Part shown: in pieces, positions 53,439 through 63,299 of the stretch | Layout: each line of letters starts with the position of its first letter | How positions within the stretch are numbered: the first letter of the stretch is position 1 | Assembly: GCA_905147135.1 (NCBI GenBank) | Contig: LR990061.1 | Location: 1,852,026 to 1,916,025, forward strand | Origin: Blastobasis lacticolella | Taxonomy: Eukaryota > Arthropoda > Insecta > Lepidoptera > Blastobasidae | DNA: 64,000 nt | Direction: 5' to 3' | The notes under the pieces: model-generated | What the model was told of the DNA's origin: nothing | Seen by the model: only the letters and a program-made list of their open reading frames with translations | Database searches by the model: none | Position numbers and translations under genes: made by a program

Positions 53439-53848
53439 AATTGTTAAATTAAATGGGCCTTATAAGAAAGCTCACTGTTTCCCAAAGGGCAATGGACGAA
53501 GCTATGCTCGGAGTTTCTTTGCGCGATCGAATCAGAAATGAGGAGATCCGCAAGCGAACCAAGGTCACCGACATAGCTCTAAGGATTGCCAGACTGAAGT
53601 GGCAGTGGGCAGGGCACATAGCTCGAAGAACAGATGGCCGATGGGGCAGTAAAGTTCTCGAGTGGCGACCACGTACCGGTAGACGCAGCGTGGGTAGGCC
53701 TCCTACAAGGTGGACCGACGACCTGGTAAGGATCGCAGGTACCAGCTGGATGCTGAAAGCACAGGACCGGCCTTTGTGGAGATCTCTGGGGGAGGCCTAT
53801 GCCTAGCAGTGGGTGTATTTTGGCTGATGTGATGATGAATTGTTAAAT
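53439..53848 (+). mobile_element. RTE-1 LINE, 5'-truncated, with 11-bp target duplication
   Basis: AATTGTTAAAT at 53439-53449 and 53838-53848. The frame 53453-53806 is open for 117 codons: G-L-I-R-K-L-T-V-S-Q, M-L-G-V-S-L-R-D-R-I-R-N-E-E-I-R-K-R, W-Q-W-A-G-H-I-A-R-R-T-D, R-W-T-D-D-L-V-R-I-A-G-T-S-W-M. A TAG at 53804-53806 ends it after G-E-A-Y-A, seven codons earlier than the 9755-10160 copy. The tail is GATGTGATGATG. Confidence 0.93.
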
Positions 53849-53929
53849 ATGCAACAGATACCACTTTCCACCAGCTGGACGATCTGCTTGTACGTCACTA
53901 AGATATTACACACACACACACACATTAGA

Positions 53930-54300
53930 TGTGCGGAATCACTGCACACATTTAAAAATAAAGTAAAGCAGCATTATCTAATGTCTGTAGTGGGGTAATT
54001 GTGTGTGATGTGGTTCTGGGTTTTGTCTGGTATTTATTATTTATTTATGGATCTGTGGGTATTTTGTTGTGAAAATGTATGTATTTTCATTTTTTGTATA
54101 TTTTTTGTCATAAGTGATGCTTTTGTGTGCACTACCTGTCTGTTGTTTTAATCCTGTGCTTCTCTCCATACTAAGGTTGTCTGGAAGAGATCACATTTGT
54201 GATAAGACCGCCCTTTGTACTATCTACCATATTTTTTTGTATCTGTACTTGTGTTCTATGGTGTGCAATAAAGAGTTTTGTATTGTATTGTATTGTATTG
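53930..54300 (+). pseudogene. LINE-E: C-terminus and 3' untranslated region with (TATTG)n tail
   Basis: E-S-L-H-T-F-K-N-K-V-K-Q-H-Y-L-M at 53940-53987 is the terminal K-H-Y-L-type block of a CR1-type reverse transcriptase. The 3' region carries CTGGAAGAGATCACATTTGT and ends GTGTGCAATAAAGAGTTTTG followed by four TATTG units. Confidence 0.72.
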
Positions 54301-54301
54301 T

Positions 54302-54425
54302 AAGATACACTCTTTATTGCACACAAAATTACTAAAAAAGAAAATTTTACAGGTCTTTTCAAACCTTGTGGGCAAAGCGGCCTTATCGCTACAAGCGATC
54401 TCTTCCAGGCAACCCTTGACTAGAA
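54302..54425 (-). repeat. LINE-E 3' end, opposite orientation
   Basis: GATACACTCTTTATTGCACA, AAGCGGCCTTATCGCTACAA, GCGATCTCTTCCAGGCAACC: complement of the preceding copy's 3' region. The two meet tail to tail. Confidence 0.75.
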
Positions 54426-55441
54426 AGAGAAAAAGCTAAACATAAATCAGACAAGCAACAAAAATAGCAGCATAAAAGCCCTGTAATTACTCATTAATAA
54501 TCTCATTAATCACGACAAACACGTTTAAGGTTGCATGCAGCATTAACTCACAGCTGATGCACCGAGACTGGGCGTGAGATATTCAATTTATCAAGCAGGG
54601 GGACTATTCTTGCACTGCGACATAATGTATTCGACGTATTTAAAATGTCACTGATAACGATTCATCGATTATTATTTATTTAACAGTTTATTGTGCACAG
54701 GAAATACATAGCGATTAACAAAGTGATAAAACTATCCAATAATGATTTATATGATGTGTAACTATTTGATAAGTAATGCTTTTTTCATATCGGTGCCTTC
54801 TTTCTTTGTTTGTGTGAAATAGAAAGTAACATAGTGTGAATCTGTTACTGGCCTATTTGCAAGTAATTTATTCTTTGTTTACTTAATGTGCTGTAGATTC
54901 TTGTTGAATAAAGAAAAAAAAAAAAAAAAAAAAGCCACCCCGGTGCTATTTAGTTCTAAAATAAATATATTCCAGTAGGCCTTTGGAAGTGTGATGTAAT
55001 CATATCAATCAGTGGGTATTTAACATTACAATAAAAATAAAAAAATTATGAAGAGCGATTATAATAAAAAGGAGATACAAAGTTTGAAAGACTTTTAAAG
55101 GCTGTCGCTTTTCGCAAAACGTAGTTTTACGTACCTATAGGTATTTTAAATGCCGTATAAAAAGTGTGGCGTTACGCGTTTCTATAGCTGTGTGATTCGG
55201 AATTTCAAACGTTCACATCTTTCTTATTTAAAAGGCTATTAAGTATAGAAAGAAATCGTTCTCAGTAGATCCTGATGATATAAAGTTTTAGTTTTTTATT
55301 ACCAATCAATTCTATATAAAAAGAATTACAAATCTCAGTCTAATAACCCATCGAAGTGGTTGTCGAAAACTAAACCAAAAATACTTAATATAGGTTTTAA
55401 GACTTTCGTTGTTATTCACTACACTTTCACTACACATATTA
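54426..55441. other. unrecognised stretch with LINE scrap and poly-A
   Basis: 54673-54700 (TATTTATTTAACAGTTTATTGTGCACA) is a reversed LINE 3' end scrap. 54907-54912 AATAAA precedes a run of 20 A (54914-54933), so an unidentified retroposed 3' end finishes there. Confidence 0.45.
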
Positions 55442-55529
55442 TCGGGTTTGTTACCACGGTTAGTATTGTTTTGTTAACTGCGTCGAAATATCGAGGTAAA
55501 AACAATACTAACCGTGGTAACAAACTCGA
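55442..55529. repeat. 88-bp hairpin with Penelope-like core
   Basis: Arms TCGGGTTTGTTACCACGGTT (55442) and its complement ending at 55529 match at all but about one of 30 positions. The loop holds AACTGCGTCGAAATATCGAG. The right half equals the minus strand of 49637-49760. Confidence 0.7.
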
Positions 55530-56294
55530 AAATACTTAGTTAAGACATTGCCTTATTATGTATTAGTTGAATCCGGTTACAATTGATTAATATTTCGTTT
55601 AATAAAACATTACAGTGGACTAGTTACATAGCAATAGCTACAAAGGTGTTTCATGTATACTAACCAAAAAGGCCAAAAGCTTCACGAAATCAAAACGAAT
55701 ACGAGACAAAACTGCCTGAGTTACATAATCGCCCCACAGCTGTGGATAGACGCTGAAATATGGCAACACTAATGAAACGGGATATAGTCGTCAAGAGTAA
55801 ACTGGTGTTCCGATGGGGGCGCCACCTGCCTACGAAACGCTTCCGCCAAGTACGGAACAATGGGATGCAGTACTGTGAAAATTAGTTCCATTTCCGGCCA
55901 CGTGACAAGTTATGCTTGAAAGAGTATACGTGATTTGTGTTTTTACCGGGAAAGACGGGAAGCGGGGGATACAATAATTGTGTGAGCGGGAAATGGGGAG
56001 AATTTACTTTTTCCGAATAGGATACTCTATTCGAATTTTTTGTTCAATGTAGGTACTGTGACGTTAGGAAGAAAATACTTTATCGCAATTTTTTTATTGC
56101 CTTGGAAGGCATACGGGTGGACGGTCCACCTGGATTTTATATCTTTAGGATATTTGGCTGCAGAGATGTCTTTATAATAGGTTACATCCTCCTTGTTCTC
56201 TAAAATACCTTAAGCGACAGTAAAAGGCGGATAACCGCCCACCAAGTTTACGTACCTATACTCAAATATTTCTCAATTATATTGAATCGATTGA
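55530..56294. other. unrecognised stretch
   Basis: No gene or known repeat. Confidence 0.35.
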
Positions 56295-56397
56295 ATTGTA
56301 ATTGGATCTCAATTGCAGCTCAATGGCAGTTTTACGCGTTTTTTGTATTCCGCTACAATTAAAACTGCCGTTGAGCTGCTATGTCGATCCAATACAA
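56295..56397. mobile_element. small inverted-repeat element (MITE-like)
   Basis: ATTGGATCTCAATTGCAGCT, CAATGGCAGTTTTA on the left; the right end read inward is ATTGGATCGACATAGCAGCT, CAACGGCAGTTTTA. About 100 bp in all. Confidence 0.7.
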
Positions 56398-56817
56398 TGA
56401 GGAGTTTTCCAATAGGTATCTAAAGCATTCCTAACCACTCACTAGATGGCGCCCCGACAATTTTGGTAATTGATAATCGCTTTAAATAGGTTGTTAGCAA
56501 ACAGGATATAAACACTGGGTACGTTGAATTGGATAATATTATATTTGTCAATAGTTTTCAACCATTTTAGAGGTTGTAATAATAATGGAACATAGTGCCA
56601 ACTTCTATAAATATTTCTTTTTACATTTCGTTCAACCTTTAATAGTTATGTTTTTATTAATAAACATTTTATTTTTAAGTTTTAGGTACTATAGTTAGCT
56701 GCATGAAATCACTGCCAACATTATACAGATTAAAAAAAGATTACCAAAATTGTAGGAGCGCCATCTATTGATGCTTTTTGAAACCAACTATCAATACCTA
56801 CTGGAAAACTCCTCATT
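56396..56817. mobile_element. 422-bp inverted-repeat element (MITE-like)
   Basis: Ends AATGAGGAGTTTTCCAATAG and, read inward from the right, AATGAGGAGTTTTCCAGTAG. The similarity continues inward to AGATGGCGCCCCGACAATTT against AGATGGCGCTCCTACAATTT, giving imperfect arms of about 75 bp. It abuts the preceding element. No transposase. Confidence 0.72.
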
Positions 56818-57221
56818 CAATCGAGTCAAGTAAATTATCGTACTCGAAGTCCTGGTGACCTGCATACTCATTTACCACCCTCTATTATTAAAAAAAATTA
56901 AATATAGTCAATATTTTGGTTTCACCTCGAAAAACAAAATAACCACCATTGCGAACAGCCCTTGTCAGCATAAATAAAATAAGACAAGCTAAACTGATGG
57001 TCGAAACATCCCCTATATAACGTTTAGCATAATAATTAAAATTCTGTTTGGCCCAAAGTTCGTTTGCCGCCATTAAAATAACTCACAAATGGGAGAGAAA
57101 ACTGTGAAGCTACATTGTATACTTTGTTTACTTTAGTGAGGGGCGATCATAAAAAAAAAATATTATTCGAATGATAAAATATTCGTTGTACATTCGAATT
57201 AATTTTCCACGGATCGCTCCG
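56818..57221. other. unrecognised stretch
   Basis: No gene or known repeat. Confidence 0.35.
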
Positions 57222-57683
57222 TCACTACATATTATAAAATAAAGTACCACGCCGCGTTTGTCTGTCTGTCTGTTCGCGATAAACTTGAAAACTACTGAAC
57301 GGATTTTCATGAAAGGTTGTCGCTAATAAAGAGAGTGATTCATGAGGAAGAATTCATATAAACGGTGTATATTTTAATAATTACTTTAATAATTTAATTT
57401 AATGGTTACTACCCGGTTCGGTTCCAAAGGAATTTTCTCCCACGCACACCAAGGTTGTGGAATGAACTACCTGGAGAGGTTTTCCCTGGAGAGTACAACA
57501 TGGAGTTCTTCAAGAAAGGGGTTAAAAGGTTTTTACAAGGTCGGCAACACGTGGGTGATCCCCTTGGTATTGCAAACGTCCATAGGTTGCGGGACTGCGT
57601 ACCATCACCAGGCAGGCCGAAAGCTTGTTTGCCACCTTAGTGGTATAAAAAAAAACCCGGGCGAAGCATGGGTGGGTTGCTAG
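57222..57683 (+). mobile_element. Helitron-like element holding a CR1-B insertion
   Basis: Starts near TCACTACATATTATAAAATA, contains TTTGTCTGTCTGTCTGTTCG and AAACTACTGAACGGATTTTC, and ends GGGCGAAGCATGGGTGGGTTG with CTAG at 57680-57683. The base after CTAG is A, not the usual T. 57417-57654 is a later insertion, leaving about 220 bp of Helitron. Confidence 0.65.
57411..57660 (+). mobile_element. CR1-B LINE 3' end inserted in a Helitron
   Basis: ACCCGG at 57411-57416 and 57655-57660 flanks the copy. The frame includes M-W-N-E-L-P-G-E-V-F-P-G-E-Y-N-M-E-F-F-K-K when starting from 57455, the best preserved CR1-B C-terminus here. The tail is GCCACCTTAGTGGTATAAAA. Confidence 0.87.
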
Positions 57684-57776
57684 ATTATTGTATATTTAAA
57701 AGCGCGAATAAATTATTCGAACGATTTATGTGGAGGGTAGAGCACAAATTTAAATGGTGTCACTCGAGAATAGTGT

Positions 57777-57866
57777 CTTTTTTATGTTATACGTTAGGTA
57801 AAAAGACAAGCGGGCTACCTGATGGAAAGTGGTCAACGATGCCTATCGCCAATGCTCGGCCCCTGC
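57777..57866 (-). mobile_element. CR1-A LINE 3' end
   Basis: TTTTTTATGTTATACGTTAG, GGGCTACCTGATGGAAAGTG, GCCTATCGCCAATGC. Confidence 0.75.
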
Positions 57867-57929
57867 TTTTATTATTTATTTCGTTCGGTTTTTATTCGAT
57901 TTATATAAAAGCATTCGATTTTGTTGTGT

Positions 57930-58340
57930 TAGCCTCCGACGAAAAAAAAAGGTTGACGTGTGTATCTGTGGCTCTGTGTATGTATGGATGGTGTGTCTGT
58001 CTGTGACATCGTAGCTCCTGAAGAGATGGACGGATTTCGATGCGGTTTTCGTTGTTCATTTTATATTAATCTTCTTCTTATCGAGTCGATAGACTTAACT
58101 CTGACTTATAATTTATTCGCCCAGTATTCGGCGACGAATACAGCGTTTGAACTGGCCTCGAACAAGTCCTCCATGGTACAAGTTATAGGTCACGCCGAGC
58201 ATGAAACGAGGTGGTCCATAGTTGCCGGAGATATGCCACAGTCGCACTGAGAACTTTATATTAATTAAGATGGGTTTTAGCTATGTTTCATTATAATAAG
58301 AATAATATTTGACTATATTACGTAAAGTTGGTCGGGGGTT
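57930..58340 (+). repeat. Unk-H repeat, long copy
   Basis: AGCCTCCGACGAAAAAAAAA, GTCTGTCTGTGACATCGTAG, GAGATGGACGGATTTCGATG at the left; 58320-58345 GTAAAGTTGGTCGGGGGTTA at the right. The middle frame has no recognised product. Confidence 0.5.
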
Positions 58341-59817
58341 ATCCGACTTTCTCTCGGTCAGGTTATTTTATTACACAATCGAATAACACAAACGGTCATG
58401 CATTCGAATAAATACTTCCTATTTGCCCATCACTACTCTATACATTGTATACATCTGAAACATTTTGTTTTACAAACTTGTTTAGAGACTATCACCTGTG
58501 AATATCTGGTATTTGGTATCCGGCCAAACAACTATCCGTTTCATCTCTAATGTAAACACTTAATTGCATATAAAGGCGAGCTTATCCCACAATGAGATTT
58601 CTTCCAGCTTACCTTAGATAGTCCGAAAGTAGCTTTAACCGTTATTTTATTATACAATAGAATAACACAAACGGTACTACATTCGAATGAATACTGTCTA
58701 TCCGCCCATCACTACTGTATACATTGTATACATCTGAAACATTACTGAATAGTGCCAAGATGTATGGCCTCGCAGTTTCGTGAAATTTGCATTTCATTTC
58801 GGCGTGAATAGTGGACCTCTCGCGGTAATGAATGTAACGATCATATCGTTACGTGGAAAGGTTTCGGGTGAATTTTCTGTGAGCGTTTTTTTCCTTTATG
58901 TGTACTGTTTAGGGTTTGAGAGGCGTATTTAGTTTTATTGTGAATTTTTTGTGACTGGTTTTGTTTTAGGTGTATGTTCGGGCTTGGGAGGCGTATTTTG
59001 TGGCGTTAGCCGCATATTGGCGTAAATACTATATGGTACATCATGTTACAAATTTCGAATTTGTTAATTTGCCCATTGAAATGTAACATTAATACTTAGA
59101 AACACTGGAAAAGCTCTACTCAACTTATTAAATCATTTAGAGTCCATTTACGGCGTTTCGGCGTCCGCCGGCCTACTAAATGTTAAAAAATTATAATTTT
59201 TTGATAAATTTTACATCGAAATATAGTAATAATACCTAAAAACACTTCGAGAATAAGCTTTATCCAACAGTTTTAACAAAAGATTTGCCCGCGGCCCAAA
59301 ATCACGTGAAACCTGACGCCGATACTTTCAAAGCATGATTATTCGTGATTCATGATATGTAAAGATCTCGTGATTTTATTTTCTTTATATTCTCTGTATA
59401 TTTGGTCCATCGAAATGAAATCAGAAATCAGGAATTCAAGTAATTCAACGAAAGAAGACAAACAAAATAAGCTTAATTTAAAGGTAAAACCCACTGGCTC
59501 CATATCGGGTCGGCCGCGGTCCCGATCCCCGGTTCTTCCACCGACGGTTTTAATTTAATATTTTTTTTCGTAACTCTTATTTATTAGATTCTTTCTTAAA
59601 ATTGAAATTTAAGTTCCAGTTACACAGAAATAGTCAAAATTGTTGTGCTCCCGGGCAGCGACACCGGGATTAACGCCAAAATTTTAGCGTACATCGTCAT
59701 GAATTTATGTATTGCTAGACCTCCATTTCAGTCTCATGCCACTTCATAAACATTCTACTAATCCTCCAAATACTGAAAATGTTATACCTTAGGTAGTATT
59801 TTACAAAGGCTATTAAA
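58341..59817. other. unrecognised stretch
   Basis: 58570-58610 carries the AAAGGCGAGCTTATCCCACA block of 48800-48960. Segments 58372-58460 and 58650-58750 share CTACTNTATACATTGTATACATCTGAAACATT-type sequence, a diverged local duplication. 59642-59683 is possibly a SINE-A tail scrap. Confidence 0.4.
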
Positions 59818-59952
59818 TAGGCACTATCCCAATTGACAACATTCGCGCGACCATGATCGTATGACGGGCGGTTTCGAGGTCTCGTCTTGATCGGGCGATG
59901 TCCGTCGTACGACCATGGTCGCACGACCGCTGCCAATTAGTCCAGCGCCCTA
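59818..59952. mobile_element. MITE with TAGGGCGCTG ends, copy 2
   Basis: Left TAGGCACTATCCCAATTGAC, CGCGACCATGATCGTATGAC; right read inward TAGGGCGCTGGACTAATTGG, GCGACCATGGTCGTACGAC. TA lies at both outer ends. Nearly the whole 135 bp is inverted repeat. Confidence 0.75.
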
Positions 59953-60479
59953 CAGTTCCATCAGAAATACGGCATAACCGTACTCCACGTAGACAAAGTC
60001 GCGGGCAAAAGCTGGCAACAAGAGTAAACATTCCATTTTGTAGCGGAGCTGCGCCCAGCGAGCTATCCGTCACCAAACATTTAAATGTATTACGTTCAGC
60101 GCCACAGTTCGCTTCAAACATTAAAATAAATGAGAAAATTCTCAGACAAGAGCTTCCTGAGCGCTGCTACATTACCGCTGCGGTATAGGCAGAGGACGGT
60201 GCTGGCAGTGGATTTTAATTTTATTTATTTTTTAGTCAGGAGGACAGGCCCCAGTCTAGCTCGCCACTCGTTAGGTGTGCCTTCTTATACCGTTGGCCAA
60301 GCTGGCTTCTGATGGGGACACTGAGACTGGTCTATATATTTTATTAACTAGTGTTTGCCGCGAATTCGTTGTCGAAGTGGACCGCTTTTTCCGTGTTCCA
60401 TGCCGGTCACAAAAACGGCTAAACTAATGTAGACGCGGTTTTCGTTAATATATTGTGGTAAACTTGACTTAACAATATG
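59953..60479. other. unrecognised stretch
   Basis: 60265-60290 (AGCTCGCCACTCGTTAGGTG) recurs near 33080-33103. Otherwise not recognised. Confidence 0.4.
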
Positions 60480-60605
60480 TATATCAATCCCGGCTTCTGC
60501 CAAGGTCTGCTTTCTGCTCTTTTTTCTGCACTTCGCCAGGTCTGCGGGATCCTCACTTCGTAATGTCGTAATGCGTTGACTCTATAGGAATCCATTCAGC
60601 GCTAT
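60480..60605 (-). pseudogene. RTE-2 C-terminal fragment
   Basis: ATCCCGGCTTCTGCCAAGGT and CTGCACTTCGCCAGGTCTGC are the complement of the R-A-K-W-R-R...D-P-D-R block; frames broken. Confidence 0.6.
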
Positions 60606-60681
60606 AAAGCCAATGCTTCTGATGCCGTTCTCTGGACCTCTTTCCTGATACCATCAGGTTTAAGCATATTTTTCCCATGCA

Positions 60682-60935
60682 TCATCATCATCACAGCCCA
60701 TAACAGTCCACTGCAGGACTTCGGGCCTCTCCCACGAAAGGGGAGGTCATTGCCATAATCTCCACGCTTGGCAGGCGGGTTGAAGATCGCAGTGCAGTTG
60801 ATGTAAATCTACCCAGAAAGATGCTGCTGCCCACCTTTCGGATTTGTCCCTTAGTCGCCTCTTACGACACCCACGGGAAGAGATGGGGTGGTGCTATTCT
60901 TTGAGATGGCGGCACCACACACATCCTACCCATGG
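60682..60935 (-). mobile_element. RTE-3 type tail, near full length
   Basis: CATCATCATCACAGCCCATA, ACAGTCCACTGCAGGACTTC, GGCAGGCGGGTTGAAGATCG, ending in a diverged GGCGGCACCACACACATCC. It faces the 61207-61470 copy. Confidence 0.82.
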
Positions 60936-61206
60936 GTTCCCATGCATCTCTGGGGTTTATTCAGCATGTGACTACTTAAACCAGCGCAGGCGAGTCTCTT
61001 AAATCACATCTGCGACATCTCTCACAAGTCTGCCACAGATATATCGACTCGGTCAAGCCGAATGCACAGATGTGCTTCGTCAGCACAGCATTGCGTAGTA
61101 GCCCCTCCACTTACAAGTAGCATAAGTACCTCTCCCTCAGGTATTTTCAAGACGAAGAGGGCTTCAGTTTGCCCAACATTACAGCGATATATTGGCGATG
61201 TGGAAG

Positions 61207-61470
61207 GCCGTGTGGTGTCCGGCAGAGTAGAATGGCACCAACCCCTTACACTCGTGGGTGTCGTACAAGGCGACTAATGTTTTCGAGACAAAATATCAAG
61301 AGTCTCCGTAGTCTGGAAAATGGGCAGCAGCATTTTCCATTGTTACATTTAAACACTGCGATATCCAACCCGCCTGCCAAGCGTGGAGATTATGGCAATA
61401 ACCTCCCCTTTCGTGGGAGAGGCCGTAAGTCCTGCAGTGGACTGTGACGGGCTGTGTTGATGATGATGAT
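61207..61470 (+). mobile_element. RTE-3 type tail, near full length
   Basis: CCGTGTGGTGTCCGGCAGAG to ACTGTGACGGGCTGTGTTGA and GATGATGATGAT. The frame C-x-x-A-I-S-N-P-P-A-K-R-G-D-Y-G-N-N-L-P can be read in several copies with few stops, so it may derive from LINE coding sequence. Confidence 0.85.
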
Positions 61471-61805
61471 TGGCGATGTTGTCGCCACTACAGTACCGCC
61501 CTATACTGTGACACTATAAAAAGTTTATACTCAACAAAATTGTATCGCTGCAATGACAAGATTATATCGTTTCCCGCTCATATTAACGGAATTAATGCGC
61601 GGAAAATGTAGGTTGTGTTAAACTGTAAACATGAATTCATTGTGATCGTTGTGGTTGAAGTGTGACTGTTACTGTGCGCTATGCCGGCCACTTGGGTTCA
61701 AACTCAACTTGGATACCTACCTATGTTTCTTTATATATTACAAGCCTTTGCCTACGACTTTGTCCGCGTGGAAATCAGTATAGGGCAGTTATGATACACT
61801 CTTAT
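61471..61805. other. unrecognised stretch with Helitron-like scrap
   Basis: 61740-61790 (CAAGCCTTTGCCTACGACTT, TGTCCGCGTGGAAATCAG) resembles reversed Helitron 3' sequence but lacks the CTAG end. Confidence 0.4.
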
Positions 61806-61954
61806 CAGGCTCCCCTGGTAGCAGGGTCACGGAGGTCAGATAGCAGTCGCTCCACTGTAATTATCTGAACTGCCAAATCCTAGATCATGGTCAAGATGGA
61901 CTCCGGGTCCTCGTGCTCGAGAGCACAACCGAGATATTAACGCCAGGATGATTA
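61806..61954 (+). repeat. SINE-A, 3' half
   Basis: ATCAGGCTCCCCTGGTAGCA to TATTAACGCCAGGATGATTA. Confidence 0.87.
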
Positions 61955-62092
61955 TAAGGTCACGTCTATTAATCCTATGTGGGCCACTAAGGTACAAGAT
62001 TTCAAACCCAACTGGGATTTTTAAACTTTTACAAGCTTTTGTTTAAGGCTAGTGTCAACCGAACGTGCTCCGTTCAAACGTAGTTTGATAAT

Positions 62093-62200
62093 ATTTTCAA
62101 TATAACGCTATCAAAGCCAATGAAATTTTGTAGACGTGATCAAGAAACCAATGCTTGTGGCTTTTCAGATTTTCGATAACTGCATTCGCTAGCCTCAACT
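62093..62200 (+). repeat. dispersed repeat shared with 48046-48120
   Basis: TTTTCAATATAACGCTATCA, TTTTGTAGACGTGATCAAGA, CTTGTGGCTTTTCAGATTTT. Class unknown. Confidence 0.5.
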
Positions 62201-62214
62201 TCTTGCAAGGCTAA

Positions 62215-62807
62215 TAGTCTGGTTCACATGCACCTTTTTTTATAAAATTTTTCAGTTTTCTCAGAAAATTACGACCAAGGTGTCATTTGATTCGTATTGT
62301 CACCTAGAAAGTTTAAGGAAAGGCCCGAAAAGGCGCTGAAAAAAATTACAAAAGTTATAAACAATTAAGTGAAAAAAAATCTGAGATAATAACAATAAAA
62401 AAAATTTATATGTTTAAATAATTTTTATTGTTATTATCTCAGAGTTACGCAACGCACGCGGCAGCCGGACTACTCGTTTTTGGCTCTATTTTCAGGGCTC
62501 TGTAAAAGTTATAAATAATAAAGATACAGTTCCGGGAGTCGAGACTTTTTTTTAGCAAATTTTGTGAACTTTTCAGATCTTTTTTCGAATTTCAAAAATT
62601 TTGAAAATTTTTCGAGATATTAAAAAAAAACCAAACCCTCATTTTTTTTTCACTTAATTGTTTATAACTTTTGTAATTTTTTTCAGCGCCTTTTCGGACC
62701 TTTCCTTAAACTTTCTAGGTGACAATACGAATCGAATGACACCTTGGTCGTAATTTTCTGAGACTACTGAACAATATTATAAAAAAAGGTACATGTGAAC
62801 CAGACTA
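62215..62807. mobile_element. 593-bp foldback element with nested hairpin
   Basis: Left arm 62215-62380 starts TAGTCTGGTTCACATGCACC; right arm 62640-62807 read inward starts TAGTCTGGTTCACATGTACC. The arms of about 165 bp share most positions (for example CGACCAAGGTGTCATT, GAAAAGGCGCTGAAAAAAAT). Just inside the left arm a second hairpin, 62380-62443 (TCTGAGATAATAACAATAAA and complement), is nested. No coding capacity. Confidence 0.85.
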
Positions 62808-62829
62808 TAATTTGTCCCACTTTCTGCCG

Positions 62830-62925
62830 TTCAATTAAGCTGAAAATTGATATACTTAGCCTGGATGACAATGCAATGATATGGTATAATGGAACTGGTC
62901 TGTTGATGGAGTGTTTGGGCACTTT
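62830..62925 (+). repeat. repeat-K, second half
   Basis: GCTGAAAATTGATATACTTA, GCCTGGATGACAATGCAATG, TGGAACTGGTCTGTTGATGG; compare 34970-35050. Confidence 0.5.
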
Positions 62926-62961
62926 GGGATGGTATTAATAGGTACATACCCTTAGGTGATG

Positions 62962-63299
62962 TTCATAATGTCCCGGTAGTGCTCTCGCGCACGAGGGCCC
63001 GGGGTCCCGCCTTGACCATGATCCAGGATTTGACAGATCAGATAATTACAACGCAGCGACTGCCACCTGACCTCCATGACCCTGCTACGAGGAGACCCGA
63101 CCAAATAGGATCAATGGTTCAGTCGCCTGAATATGCAGGTTTCATCACGATGTTTCCCATCACCGTTAGAGCATCAGTTAGTTTCCAGCTAATGTACATA
63201 ACTCAAAAAAGAGTCATTGGTACATGGCCGCAGTGGAAATCGAACCGTTACCTCTTGCAAACGAGTCGGATATCTTAACCACTCGGTCACCGACGCTCC
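62962..63299 (-). repeat. SINE-A, full length
   Basis: AATGTCCCGGTAGTGCTCTC, CCATGATCCAGGATTTGACA, AACTCAAAAAAGAGTCATTG, B-box complement GAAATCGAACC, head complement CTTAACCACTCGGTCACCGA. Confidence 0.92.

Noticed and set aside
53911..53926. Regulatory or Z-DNA role of the (CA)n run
   Set aside because: A short microsatellite near a CR1-A scrap; nothing ties it to a function.
59813..60121. 102-codon minus frame
   Set aside because: Its C-terminal part is the inverted-repeat MITE at 59818-59952; the rest has no recognisable features.
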